64,000 bases of DNA from NCBI RefSeq assembly GCF_014650115.1, contig NZ_BMUI01000011.1:1-64000 (forward strand), written 5' to 3'. The notes under the pieces were generated by a model. The model had not been told where the DNA came from, made no database searches, and was given only the letters and a program-made list of their open reading frames with translations. The DNA is from Streptomyces olivaceoviridis. GTDB lineage: Bacteria > Actinomycetota > Actinomycetes > Streptomycetales > Streptomycetaceae. Each line of letters begins with the position of its first letter. Within the stretch, counting starts at the first letter, position 1. The position numbers and the translations under genes are program-made. This document shows positions 14,240 to 22,231 of the stretch, in pieces.

Positions 14240-16588
14240 CTAGCTGTCCGTCGGGGTCGGAGTCTCGGTGTCGGTCGGCGTGGGAGTAGGGGTCGGGGAG
14301 TCGGAGGGGGGCGGGGTCGTCGGGCTCGGCGTCGGGTCCGTGGGCGGTGGGGACTGCGTGGCGGGGGGCTCGGTGGGCGGTGTGCTCGGCGGGGGCGACG
14401 GGGGTGTCGGTGAGGCGTGGGGCGGGGTCGGGCGAGTCGGTGCCGTGCCGTAGCCGTCGATCGAGACCACCGCGCCCGCCGGTGCCACCGCCACCTGCGC
14501 GTGCCAGTGGCCGGACGGCTCGCGCAGGGGGTCGACGTACACCTTGACCGTCAACGTCCGACCGGGTCCGAGGGTTCCCGAGGACCGGCTGAAGTAGAGC
14601 CAGCCGGCCGACGTGGACACCGACCAGCGGACCTCGGATGTCCCGGACGCCGTGAGGGTGATCAGGGTGGTGTCGCCGTCGTTGGCGGCGCCGACTTCGA
14701 GCTGTCCCGCGCCCTTCCCGCCCGTGCCGCCGACGCTGACGACCTCCACCGAGACGTCCGCCTTGCCGTCCTTGCCCATGCGGACGCCCGGCTTCACGCT
14801 GGCGTTCCCCGCGTTCTCGTAGCCGCCGGACGTGTCGCCGCCGAGCGCCTCGGGACCCTGCGCCTCCCGCGCGGTCGCCGAGCGCCCGTCGTCCTCCCCG
14901 GCCGGCCCGCTCCGGTAGGCGGCCCAGAGGGCGAGGACCGGCGCGGCGACCACGGTGGCCACGACCGTCGTCGTGACCGCCCGCGCGCGGATGCGGTCAC
15001 GGCGGGCCGCGCGGTCCTTGGGGTCCATCGGGAAGCCACGCCGGTCGAAGCGGGGTACGACCGCGCCCCGCGCGCGCGGGTGGCGTGCCAGGGCCGCGCG
15101 CGGGGCTTCCAGGACGGGCAGCTCGGCGGGGGTGACCGTGGCGCCGGGCCAGCGGCCGGGGACCGCGCGCTCGGCGGTGCGGCGGCAGCGCGGACAGTCG
15201 TCGACGTGCCGGACCAGCTCGCGGCGCAGGGCCGCGCTGAGGACCAGCCGGTTGTCGCCGGTGAGGTGGGCGACGCCGGTGCAACCGCCCGTCTCGACCA
15301 CGGCGAGGGCCGCGCGCGTGCGCTCGACCTCGCAGGCGGCGGAGGCGAGCAGTTCCCGCGCGGCGGCGGGCGCCATGCCGAGGACGGCGGCGACCTCGTG
15401 GGTGGCGAGGTGGTGACGGACGGCGAGTTCGAGGGCCTCGCGCTGCTCGGGCGTGGTGCCGGCGGCCTCCGGCCAGGCCAGCAGCGCGAGTTCACGGCGC
15501 CGCTGCTCCTGGATCTCCGGGGGGAGGGCGGCTGACGCGGGGGGCTCTCCACCGGTGGACTTGCCACCGGTGGACCCGGGAGCCCGGGAACTCCCGGCCG
15601 CCCCGGAGGGCCACTGAGTTCCGACGGAGGGCCACTGAGTTCCCGGGGAAGGCCCGGCGGACCCGGAAGGCCCGGCGGACCCGAACGACCCTGGCGAACC
15701 GAATGGCGCCGCGGACCCGGCTGACCCTGGCGACCCGGCGGACCCGAGTGACCCTGGCGAACCGAATGGCCCGGCGGACCCGAACGACCCTGGCGAACCG
15801 AATGGCCCGGCGGACCCGAACGACCCTGGCGAACCGAATGGCCCGGCGGGCTGGACTGACCCGGCTGACCCTGCCGATCCAAGTGACCCTGCCGACCCAA
15901 CTGACCCGGCAGACCCCACTGCCCCATCGGACCCGGAAGTCCCATGAGCCCAGAAAGGCCCGCCCGTCCCCGCACTCCCCCCAGCCGCGAAACCAGCCGC
16001 CCATGAAGTCCTGTCAGCGCCCGCGGTTCCGGCGGCGCCCCCCGCTCCGGAGACCCCGGTGCCCCGGACAGTGCCCCCGCCCCCGGCGCCGCCCCCGCCC
16101 GCGCCCCCGGCGCTCCGCCTCCCGGCAGCGCCGGACTTCCCCCTGCCGTTCCCGGCGTCCGCCCCCTTCCCGGCGCCCCCCGCCCCGCCGCGCCCCGCCG
16201 CATGTGTGGCCTGACGTTTCTGCTTGGTCTCGGCGAGCTTGCGGAGGCAGGCCCAGCGGGCCAGGGCGTACAGCCAGGCCCTGCGGTCTGCGGCCCCGGG
16301 GGCGCGGTGGCCGCGCCGTTCGGCCAGGGCGAGGACGTCACCGAGGGCGGCGGTGGCCGTGTCGTGGTCGCACAGGACGGACAGGCAGTAGGTGAACAGG
16401 CCGTCCAGGTACGGCTCGTAACGCGCCGGCGTGCGCTGGGCGACGGCGCGCGCGGCGGCGCGGTCGCGCGCCTCCTTCTCCTCACGGTTCTCGCGCGCTT
16501 CGCGTCGTGCGTCACGGGCCTCACGTGCCCCGCGATGCGCCCGGTGCGCGCCTGTCGTGCGGGTGGTCGTCTCCGGACTGCTGCTCAT
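14240..16588 (-). CDS. Sigma-like / anti-sigma-like / BACON membrane fusion protein
   Basis: A 782-residue protein of unusual build. Residues 55-120 resemble ECF sigma region 2 (YEPYLDGLFTYCLSVL, then RRAWLYALARWACLRKL). Residues 133-350 are low complexity, mostly Gly-Ser-Ala/Pro repeats. About 354-425 resembles sigma region 4 (LPPEIQEQ..., VAAVLGMAPAAARELL). About 461-468 has HVDDCPRC, an exact HxxxCxxC as in zinc anti-sigma factors. One membrane helix follows (about 534-556), then a BACON-like beta domain (about 610-710: LITLTASGTSEVRWSVS, GWLYFSRSSGTLGPG) and a Pro/Thr tail. ATG 16588 chosen over GTG 16591. Family name unknown to me; a sensor role is inferred. Confidence 0.82.
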   Translation of the reverse strand: MSSSPETTTRTTGAHRAHRGAREARDARREARENREEKEARDRAAARAVAQRTPARYEPYLDGLFTYCLSVLCDHDTATAALGDVLALAERRGHRAPGAADRRAWLYALARWACLRKLAETKQKRQATHAAGRGGAGGAGKGADAGNGRGKSGAAGRRSAGGAGGGGAGGGGTVRGTGVSGAGGAAGTAGADRTSWAAGFAAGGSAGTGGPFWAHGTSGSDGAVGSAGSVGSAGSLGSAGSAGSVQPAGPFGSPGSFGSAGPFGSPGSFGSAGPFGSPGSLGSAGSPGSAGSAAPFGSPGSFGSAGPSGSAGPSPGTQWPSVGTQWPSGAAGSSRAPGSTGGKSTGGEPPASAALPPEIQEQRRRELALLAWPEAAGTTPEQREALELAVRHHLATHEVAAVLGMAPAAARELLASAACEVERTRAALAVVETGGCTGVAHLTGDNRLVLSAALRRELVRHVDDCPRCRRTAERAVPGRWPGATVTPAELPVLEAPRAALARHPRARGAVVPRFDRRGFPMDPKDRAARRDRIRARAVTTTVVATVVAAPVLALWAAYRSGPAGEDDGRSATAREAQGPEALGGDTSGGYENAGNASVKPGVRMGKDGKADVSVEVVSVGGTGGKGAGQLEVGAANDGDTTLITLTASGTSEVRWSVSTSAGWLYFSRSSGTLGPGRTLTVKVYVDPLREPSGHWHAQVAVAPAGAVVSIDGYGTAPTRPTPPHASPTPPSPPPSTPPTEPPATQSPPPTDPTPSPTTPPPSDSPTPTPTPTDTETPTPTDS
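15667..15850. repeat. 36-bp tandem repeats within the fusion gene
   Basis: Two perfect adjacent 36-bp copies (15761-15796 and 15797-15832), a partial third and degenerate copies upstream encode the GSAGPFGSPGSF repeat. The length is a multiple of 3, so copy changes keep the frame. A shorter duplicated unit (GGCCACTGAGTTCC) lies just before, near 15608-15640. Confidence 0.9.
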
Positions 16589-16627
16589 CACCCGTGCGAC
16601 CGTAGGCGGCGGCGGAGTGCCCCTTCT

Positions 16628-16655
16628 GGAACCTTGAGCACTTTTAATCCGTACG
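16628..16655 (+). promoter_or_regulatory. Possible ECF-type promoter upstream of radA
   Basis: GGAACC (16628-16633), a 16-base gap, then CGTAC (16650-16654) resembles the GGAAC-N16-CGTC pattern of Streptomyces ECF sigma factors. It lies about 155 bp upstream of the radA start on the correct strand. The -10 match is partial, so this is tentative. Confidence 0.25.
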
Positions 16656-16809
16656 GGTGAAACGATCCCTCATAAGGGGACAGGAGCCCTTTGTTCCGCG
16701 GCTGGATCCCGATGGACGGTGGCCAAGAACGGTTCACCCACACGCGCTCCCCGCTCCTTCGCACCCGACCGCCGGACCCGTTGTCAGTGCCCCGGGCTAC
16801 GGTTTCCGC

Positions 16810-18219
16810 ATGGCTGCCCGTACCAAGACGACCAAGGACCGCCCGTCCTACCGCTGCACCGAGTGCGGCTGGCAGACGGCCAAGTGGCTCGGCCGCTGCC
16901 CGGAGTGCCAGGCATGGGGCACGGTCGAGGAGTACGGCGCGCCCGCGGTCCGGACCACCACACCGGGCCGGGTGACCACCTCCGCCGTGCCCATCGGCCA
17001 GGTCGACGGCCGGCAGGCCACCGCCCGCTCGACCGGCGTGCCGGAGCTGGACCGGGTGCTCGGCGGCGGCCTCGTGCCGGGCGCGGTCGTCCTGCTCGCG
17101 GGCGAGCCCGGCGTCGGCAAGTCCACCCTGCTGCTGGACGTCGCCGCCAAGGCGGCCGGCGCCGAGCACCCCACCCTCTATGTGACCGGCGAGGAGTCGG
17201 CGAGCCAGGTGCGGCTGCGCGCCGACCGCATCGGCGCGCTCCACGACCACCTCTACCTGGCCGCGGAGACCGACCTGTCCGCCGTCCTCGGCCACCTGGA
17301 CGAGGTCAAGCCGTCCCTGCTGATCCTCGACTCGGTGCAGACGGTGGCCTCCCCGGAGATCGAGGGCGCGCCCGGCGGCATGGCCCAGGTCCGCGAGGTG
17401 GCGGGCGCGCTGATCCGGGCGTCCAAGGAGCGGGGCATGTCCACCCTGCTCGTGGGCCACGTCACGAAGGACGGCGCCATCGCCGGGCCCCGCCTGCTGG
17501 AGCACCTGGTGGACGTCGTCCTGCACTTCGAGGGCGACCGGCACGCGCGCCTGCGCCTGGTCCGGGGCGTGAAGAACCGCTACGGGGCGACGGACGAGGT
17601 CGGCTGCTTCGAGCTGCACGACGAGGGCATCACGGGCCTCGCCGACCCCAGCGGCCTGTTCCTGACCCGCCGGGCCGAGCCGGTCCCCGGCACCTGCCTG
17701 ACCGTCACCCTGGAGGGCCGCCGTCCGCTGGTGGCCGAGGTGCAGGCGCTGACCGTCGACTCCCAGATCCCCTCCCCGCGCCGTACGACGTCCGGCCTGG
17801 AGACCTCGCGGGTGTCGATGATGCTGGCCGTCCTGGAGCAGCGGGGCCGGATCAGCGCGCTGGGCAAGCGGGACATCTACTCGGCGACGGTCGGCGGCGT
17901 GAAGCTGTCGGAGCCGGCCGCCGACCTCGCCATCGCGCTGGCCCTCGCCTCGGCCGCCAGCGACACCCCGCTGCCGAAGAACCTGGTGGCGATCGGCGAG
18001 GTGGGGCTCGCGGGCGAGGTCAGACGGGTCACGGGCGTGCAGCGCAGGCTCGCCGAGGCGCACCGGCTGGGCTTCACGCACGCGCTCGTACCGGTTGATC
18101 CGGGGAAGGTGCCGCCCGGCATGAAGGTCCTGGAAGTCGCCGACATGGGCGACGCGCTCCGGGTCCTGCCGCGCTCCCGTCGCCGAGAGGCCCCACGGGA
18201 GGCGGAGGAGCGCCGGTAG
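16810..18219 (+). CDS. radA: DNA repair protein RadA
   Basis: RecA-related ATPase helping branch migration in recombination repair; 469 residues. It has an N-terminal C4 zinc finger (C16, C19, C30, C33), Walker A GEPGVGKST (about 98-106), the RadA motif as KNRYG (255-259, where most have KNRFG) and a C-terminal Lon-protease-like domain with DLAIALALASA and VAIGEVGLAGEVRRV. ATG 16810 gives the family start; the upstream in-frame extension to 16657 is not conserved. disA follows 80 bp downstream on the same strand, and in B. subtilis RadA restrains DisA, so the pair is functionally linked. Confidence 0.95.
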   Translation: MAARTKTTKDRPSYRCTECGWQTAKWLGRCPECQAWGTVEEYGAPAVRTTTPGRVTTSAVPIGQVDGRQATARSTGVPELDRVLGGGLVPGAVVLLAGEPGVGKSTLLLDVAAKAAGAEHPTLYVTGEESASQVRLRADRIGALHDHLYLAAETDLSAVLGHLDEVKPSLLILDSVQTVASPEIEGAPGGMAQVREVAGALIRASKERGMSTLLVGHVTKDGAIAGPRLLEHLVDVVLHFEGDRHARLRLVRGVKNRYGATDEVGCFELHDEGITGLADPSGLFLTRRAEPVPGTCLTVTLEGRRPLVAEVQALTVDSQIPSPRRTTSGLETSRVSMMLAVLEQRGRISALGKRDIYSATVGGVKLSEPAADLAIALALASAASDTPLPKNLVAIGEVGLAGEVRRVTGVQRRLAEAHRLGFTHALVPVDPGKVPPGMKVLEVADMGDALRVLPRSRRREAPREAEERR

Positions 18220-18299
18220 ACTTTGCCCAGGTCTCGCCCGTCCGTACGAACCGAGTGCGGGTGCGGGGGCGCGTCAGAACCTGCGACCGGAGGAGTGCA

Positions 18300-19424
18300 G
18301 TGGCAGCCAACGACCGGGCAGCGGCTCCCGGCAAGTCCGGTGGGAGTGCCGGTTCCGATGGTCTGATGCGCGCCTCGCTGAGCGCCGTGGCACCCGGTAC
18401 GGCGTTGCGGGACGGCCTGGAGCGCGTCCTGCGCGGCAACACCGGCGGGCTCATCGTCCTCGGCTCGGACAAGACGGTCGAGGCGATGTGCACGGGCGGT
18501 TTCGTGCTGGACGTCGAGTTCACCGCGACCCGGCTGCGGGAGCTGTGCAAGCTGGACGGCGGCATCGTGCTGTCGTCGGACCTGTCGAAGATCCTGCGCG
18601 CGGGTGTCCAGCTCGTCCCGGATCCGACGATCCCGACGGAGGAGACGGGCACGCGGCACCGCACGGCGGACCGCGTGAGCAAGCAGGTCGGTTTCCCGGT
18701 GGTCTCGGTCTCCCAGTCGATGCGGCTGATCGCCCTCTACGTGGACGGTCAGCGGCGCGTCCTGGAGGATTCGGCGGCGATCCTGTCCCGCGCGAACCAG
18801 GCGCTGGCGACCCTGGAGCGGTACAAGCTCCGGCTCGACGAGGTCGCGGGCACGCTGTCGGCGCTGGAGATCGAGGACCTGGTCACGGTCCGGGACGTGT
18901 CGGCGGTCGCGCAGCGGCTGGAGATGGTCCGCCGTATCGCCACCGAAATCGCCGAGTACGTGGTCGAGCTGGGCACGGACGGCCGTCTTCTCGCCCTCCA
19001 GCTGGAGGAGCTGATCGCCGGGGTGGAGCCCGACCGCTCGCTGGTCGTCCGCGACTACGTGCCCGAGCCGACGGCGAAGCGGTCCCGCACGGTCGACGAG
19101 GCGCTGGCCGAGCTGGACGCGCTGACCCACGCGGAGCTGCTCGAACTCGGCACGGTGGCGCGGGCGCTGGGCTACACGGGATCTCCGGAGACGCTCGACT
19201 CGGCGGTGTCCCCGCGGGGGTTCCGGCTGCTGGCCAAGGTGCCGCGGCTGCCGGGCGCCATCATCGACCGGCTGGTGGAGCATTTCGGGGGCCTCCAGAA
19301 GCTGCTCGCCGCGAGCGTCGACGACCTTCAGACCGTGGACGGGGTCGGCGAGGCCCGCGCGCGGAGCGTGCGGGAGGGGCTGTCGCGCCTGGCGGAGTCG
19401 TCGATCCTGGAGCGCTACGTCTGA
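18300..19424 (+). CDS. disA: DNA integrity scanning diadenylate cyclase DisA
   Basis: Octameric enzyme that makes c-di-AMP from two ATP and scans DNA for branched structures; 374 residues. GTG 18300 has a GGAGGAG site and puts the catalytic Asp at position 86, the residue number known for Streptomyces DisA. The cyclase domain has LDGGIVLS (85-92; DGA in most other bacteria) and GTRHR. A helical middle and a C-terminal helix-hairpin-helix DNA-binding domain (LQTVDGVGEARARSVREGL) follow. In Streptomyces c-di-AMP affects osmotic balance, growth and development (known). Likely co-transcribed with radA. Confidence 0.95.
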   Translation: MAANDRAAAPGKSGGSAGSDGLMRASLSAVAPGTALRDGLERVLRGNTGGLIVLGSDKTVEAMCTGGFVLDVEFTATRLRELCKLDGGIVLSSDLSKILRAGVQLVPDPTIPTEETGTRHRTADRVSKQVGFPVVSVSQSMRLIALYVDGQRRVLEDSAAILSRANQALATLERYKLRLDEVAGTLSALEIEDLVTVRDVSAVAQRLEMVRRIATEIAEYVVELGTDGRLLALQLEELIAGVEPDRSLVVRDYVPEPTAKRSRTVDEALAELDALTHAELLELGTVARALGYTGSPETLDSAVSPRGFRLLAKVPRLPGAIIDRLVEHFGGLQKLLAASVDDLQTVDGVGEARARSVREGLSRLAESSILERYV

Positions 19425-19478
19425 TTCGGGGGCCGGGCGCCTACGGGCACGGTGCCGGATGCCGGGTGCCGTATGGCG

Positions 19479-19520
19479 GCTGCGGGTGCGTGGGGGTGTT
19501 CGCGCAGTTCCCCGCGCCGC
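19479..19520. repeat. Streptomyces intergenic repeat, second copy
   Basis: GGGTGCGTGGGGGTGTTCGC followed by GCAGTTCCCCGCGCC fills the gap between the convergent disA and 19528 genes. It is related to the unit at 12291-12354. Confidence 0.5.
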
Positions 19521-19527
19521 CCCGTCC

Positions 19528-20361
19528 TCAGTCCGCCGACAGCACGAACGACGCCTGCGTCTTCCCGAACCCCGGGGTCTTGGCCTCCAGCAGGTACGTG
19601 CCCGGCTTCGCCGAACCCCCGGAGGGCGTCGCGCAGTGGGCCGCGCTCGGCTTGCGGTCCCACTTCACGGTGTAGGTGATGCTCTGGCCGGCGGGCACCC
19701 GGAACACCAGGCTGCCCGCGCCCTCGGGGCAGTCGGCGGACGACCAGAACGTGTCGTCGCCGTCCGCCGGCGTGACCGTCAACACCGCGTTCTTCGGACC
19801 GAGATCGACCTTGCAGTCGGCCGACGAGCTGTTCTTCGCGGTGAGTTCGAACGTCGGCGTCTGGTCCGGCGAGTAGGAGTTGTGCACACTGCGCAGGCTC
19901 AACGCCACCGCTCCGGCCGTGCAGTTGGGCAGCGTGGAGGACGCCGGGAGCGTGTCGCCCGTACCGACGCCGCCGCCACCGGAGGCCGTACCCGAACCCG
20001 GACCCGAGCCGTCACCGGAGCCCGAGGAACCGTCGGCCGAACCGCCGCCCCCGCCGGAGGCGGAACCGGACCCAGAGCCGGAACCGGAGCCACTGCCGCC
20101 GGAGTCCCCGCCGCCCGACTCGTCGCGTCCGCCGGGGTGTTGGCTGATGGCGGGACCGGACGAGCTCGGTCCGGGAGTGATGGTGTGCGTGGGATTCTTG
20201 CCGTTGGACCCGTCGGCGTTCTTCTTGCCGCCCCCGCCGCCGGCGGTGACGATCCACGTGATCACCAGCGCCAACAGGGCGACCACGGACAGCAGTACGG
20301 CCCTCCGTCGCCAGTAGATGGTGGAGGGAAGCGGCCCGACCGGATTGCGCAGAGATCCCAC
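19528..20361 (-). CDS. Membrane-anchored protein of unknown function with outer beta domain
   Basis: A 277-residue protein with a short cytoplasmic start, one membrane helix (AVLLSVVALLALVITWIV), a long Gly/Ser-rich linker and a C-terminal beta-rich domain of about 120 residues with several Cys (NCTAGAVALSL, SADCKVDLGPKNAVL, AHCATPSG). The outer domain looks like an Ig-like fold but I cannot name the family. The likely start is GTG 20361: a TACAGT -10-like hexamer (20368-20373, minus strand) ends 7 bases upstream, which fits a leaderless transcript. The in-frame ATG 20421 is the alternative. Confidence 0.72.
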   Translation of the reverse strand: MGSLRNPVGPLPSTIYWRRRAVLLSVVALLALVITWIVTAGGGGGKKNADGSNGKNPTHTITPGPSSSGPAISQHPGGRDESGGGDSGGSGSGSGSGSGSASGGGGGSADGSSGSGDGSGPGSGTASGGGGVGTGDTLPASSTLPNCTAGAVALSLRSVHNSYSPDQTPTFELTAKNSSSADCKVDLGPKNAVLTVTPADGDDTFWSSADCPEGAGSLVFRVPAGQSITYTVKWDRKPSAAHCATPSGGSAKPGTYLLEAKTPGFGKTQASFVLSAD

Positions 20362-20542
20362 GGCGCAAACTGTACGAGAGATCGCCGCGCTTGCTCGCGC
20401 CACCCGCCGCGCCGGCGCCAACTTTTCCGGATCATCATCCCGGCAACTGCCGCGGGCGACGCGCTCCTTCGCGTTCCGCCACGCTCGGTGACCGTGCCGT
20501 CACCCATCGGGCCCGCCAACCCGTGGCAGGATCGGAAGGGCC

Positions 20543-21418
20543 ATGACTGAGATGCTGCACGCCCCCGTGATCGCCTGGTTCGACACCCACGCCCGTGACC
20601 TCCCCTGGCGCCGCCCGGAGGCGGGCCCCTGGGGCGTGATGGTCAGCGAGTTCATGCTCCAGCAGACCCCGGTGAACCGGGTGCTGCCCGTCTACGAGGA
20701 ATGGCTGGCCCGCTGGCCGCGCCCCGCCGACCTGGCGAAGGAGGCGCCCGGCGAGGCGGTGCGCGCCTGGGGCCGGCTCGGCTATCCGCGCCGCGCGCTG
20801 CGCCTGCACGGTGCCGCGGTCGCCATAACGGAGCGGCACGGCGGTGACGTACCGACGGATCACGCGCAGCTGCTCGCGCTGCCCGGCATCGGTGAGTACA
20901 CGGCCGCCGCGGTGGCCTCCTTCGCGTACGGGCAGCGGCACGCGGTGCTGGACACCAATGTGCGCCGGGTGCTCGCGCGGGCGGTGACCGGGGTGCAGTA
21001 CCCGCCGAACGCGACCACGGCCGCCGAGCGGCGCCTGGCGCGGGAGCTGCTGCCGCAGGACGAGCGGACCGCCGCGCGGTGGGCCGCCGCCTCGATGGAG
21101 CTGGGCGCGCTGGTGTGCACGGCGAAGAACGAGGGGTGCCCGCGGTGCCCGATCGCCGCGCAGTGCGCCTGGCGGCTCGCGGGCAAGCCGGAGCACGCGG
21201 GTCCGCCGCGCCGCGGGCAGACGTACGCCGGTACGGACCGGCAGGTGCGCGGCAAGCTGCTGGCCGTGCTGCGGGAGGCGCACGCACCGGTGCCGCAGGC
21301 GGTGCTGGACCGGGTGTGGCACGAGCCGGTGCAGCGGGCGCGGGCGCTCGACGGGCTGGTCGCGGACGGTCTGGTGGAGCCGCTTCCGGGCGGCCTCTAC
21401 CGATTGCCACTCGGCTGA
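20543..21418 (+). CDS. mutY: A/G-specific adenine glycosylase MutY
   Basis: Removes adenine mispaired with 8-oxoguanine or guanine in base excision repair; 291 residues. Motifs are the catalytic Glu in SEFMLQQT (E36), the helix-hairpin-helix LPGIGEYTAAAVASFA (113-128), catalytic Asp in VLDTN (D137) and the [4Fe-4S] ligands C192, C199, C202, C208 with exact C-x6-C-x2-C-x5-C spacing. The C-terminal NUDT/8-oxoG recognition domain is shorter than in E. coli MutY, as in many actinobacteria. It is followed by a gap holding the sigE promoter. Confidence 0.95.
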   Translation: MTEMLHAPVIAWFDTHARDLPWRRPEAGPWGVMVSEFMLQQTPVNRVLPVYEEWLARWPRPADLAKEAPGEAVRAWGRLGYPRRALRLHGAAVAITERHGGDVPTDHAQLLALPGIGEYTAAAVASFAYGQRHAVLDTNVRRVLARAVTGVQYPPNATTAAERRLARELLPQDERTAARWAAASMELGALVCTAKNEGCPRCPIAAQCAWRLAGKPEHAGPPRRGQTYAGTDRQVRGKLLAVLREAHAPVPQAVLDRVWHEPVQRARALDGLVADGLVEPLPGGLYRLPLG

Positions 21419-21518
21419 CGCACAGCCAAGTCACCATCGCTCGGCATCCGTTACGGTACTCCAATCGGGCAAATCGCCCTATAACCCCACAAACTCCTCG
21501 CCTGCTTTACCCTGTTCC

Positions 21519-21542
21519 TCCGTCCGTTACACAACCGACGGA
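21519..21542 (+). promoter_or_regulatory. Inverted repeat in the sigE upstream region
   Basis: TCCGTC (21519-21524) and GACGGA (21537-21542) form an inverted repeat 150 bp before the sigE start. In S. coelicolor sigE transcription needs the response regulator CseB, so this may mark its site or the promoter region; the assignment is a guess. No gene lies between 21419 and 21691. Confidence 0.3.
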
Positions 21543-21691
21543 TAGCTGATTGCCAGCCGCAGGCTGGTCCGCACAGCCCCGTGACAACCACTCCGTAGCT
21601 TCTTCTCCGTGCCCGGCGGACCACCGGGCGCGGGGAGAGCGGGACTTCGGGCAAGGGCCGGAAGCACAACGGGGAACGGAGGCGGTTGATC

Positions 21692-22231
21692 ATGGCGCAG
21701 GGCGAGGTGCTCGAATTCGAGGAGTACGTCCGCAGCCGGCAGGACGCGCTGCTGCGCAGCGCGCGTCGGCTGGTCCCGGACCCGGTCGACGCCCAGGACC
21801 TGCTCCAGACGGCGCTGGTACGGACGTACGGCCGCTGGGAGGGCATCGCCGACAAGCGGCTCGCCGACGCCTATCTGCGCCGGGTCATGATCAACACGCG
21901 GACCGAGTGGTGGCGGGCGCGCAAGCTGGAGGAGGTGCCGACGGAGCAGCTGCCGGACGCCTCCGTCGAGGACTCCACCGAGCAGCACGCCGACCGGGCC
22001 CTGCTGATGGACGTCATGAAGGTGCTCGCACCGAAGCAGCGCAGTGTCGTGGTGCTGCGACACTGGGAGCAGATGTCCACTGAGGAGACGGCCGCTGCCC
22101 TCGGCATGTCGGCCGGTACGGTCAAGAGCACGCTGCACCGGGCGCTCGCCCGGCTCCGTGAGGAGCTGGAGGCCCGCGATCTGGACGCACGCGCTCTGGA
22201 GCGTGAGGAGCGGGAGCGTTGCGCGGCCTGA
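21692..22231 (+). CDS. sigE: ECF sigma factor SigE (cell-envelope stress)
   Basis: Extracytoplasmic-function sigma factor; 179 residues. Region 2 is at about 10-75 (DLLQTALVRTYGRW, then YLRRVMINTRTEWW) and region 4 at about 110-165 (LAPKQRSVVVLRHWEQM, AAALGMSAGTVKSTLHRALA). ATG 21692 has GGAGG nine bases upstream; the in-frame TTG 21686 is too close to it. Followed by cseA, cseB and cseC, which defines it as SigE. Known role in S. coelicolor: no anti-sigma partner; expression rises when CseC-CseB detects damage such as vancomycin or lysozyme. Confidence 0.95.
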   Translation: MAQGEVLEFEEYVRSRQDALLRSARRLVPDPVDAQDLLQTALVRTYGRWEGIADKRLADAYLRRVMINTRTEWWRARKLEEVPTEQLPDASVEDSTEQHADRALLMDVMKVLAPKQRSVVVLRHWEQMSTEETAAALGMSAGTVKSTLHRALARLREELEARDLDARALEREERERCAA

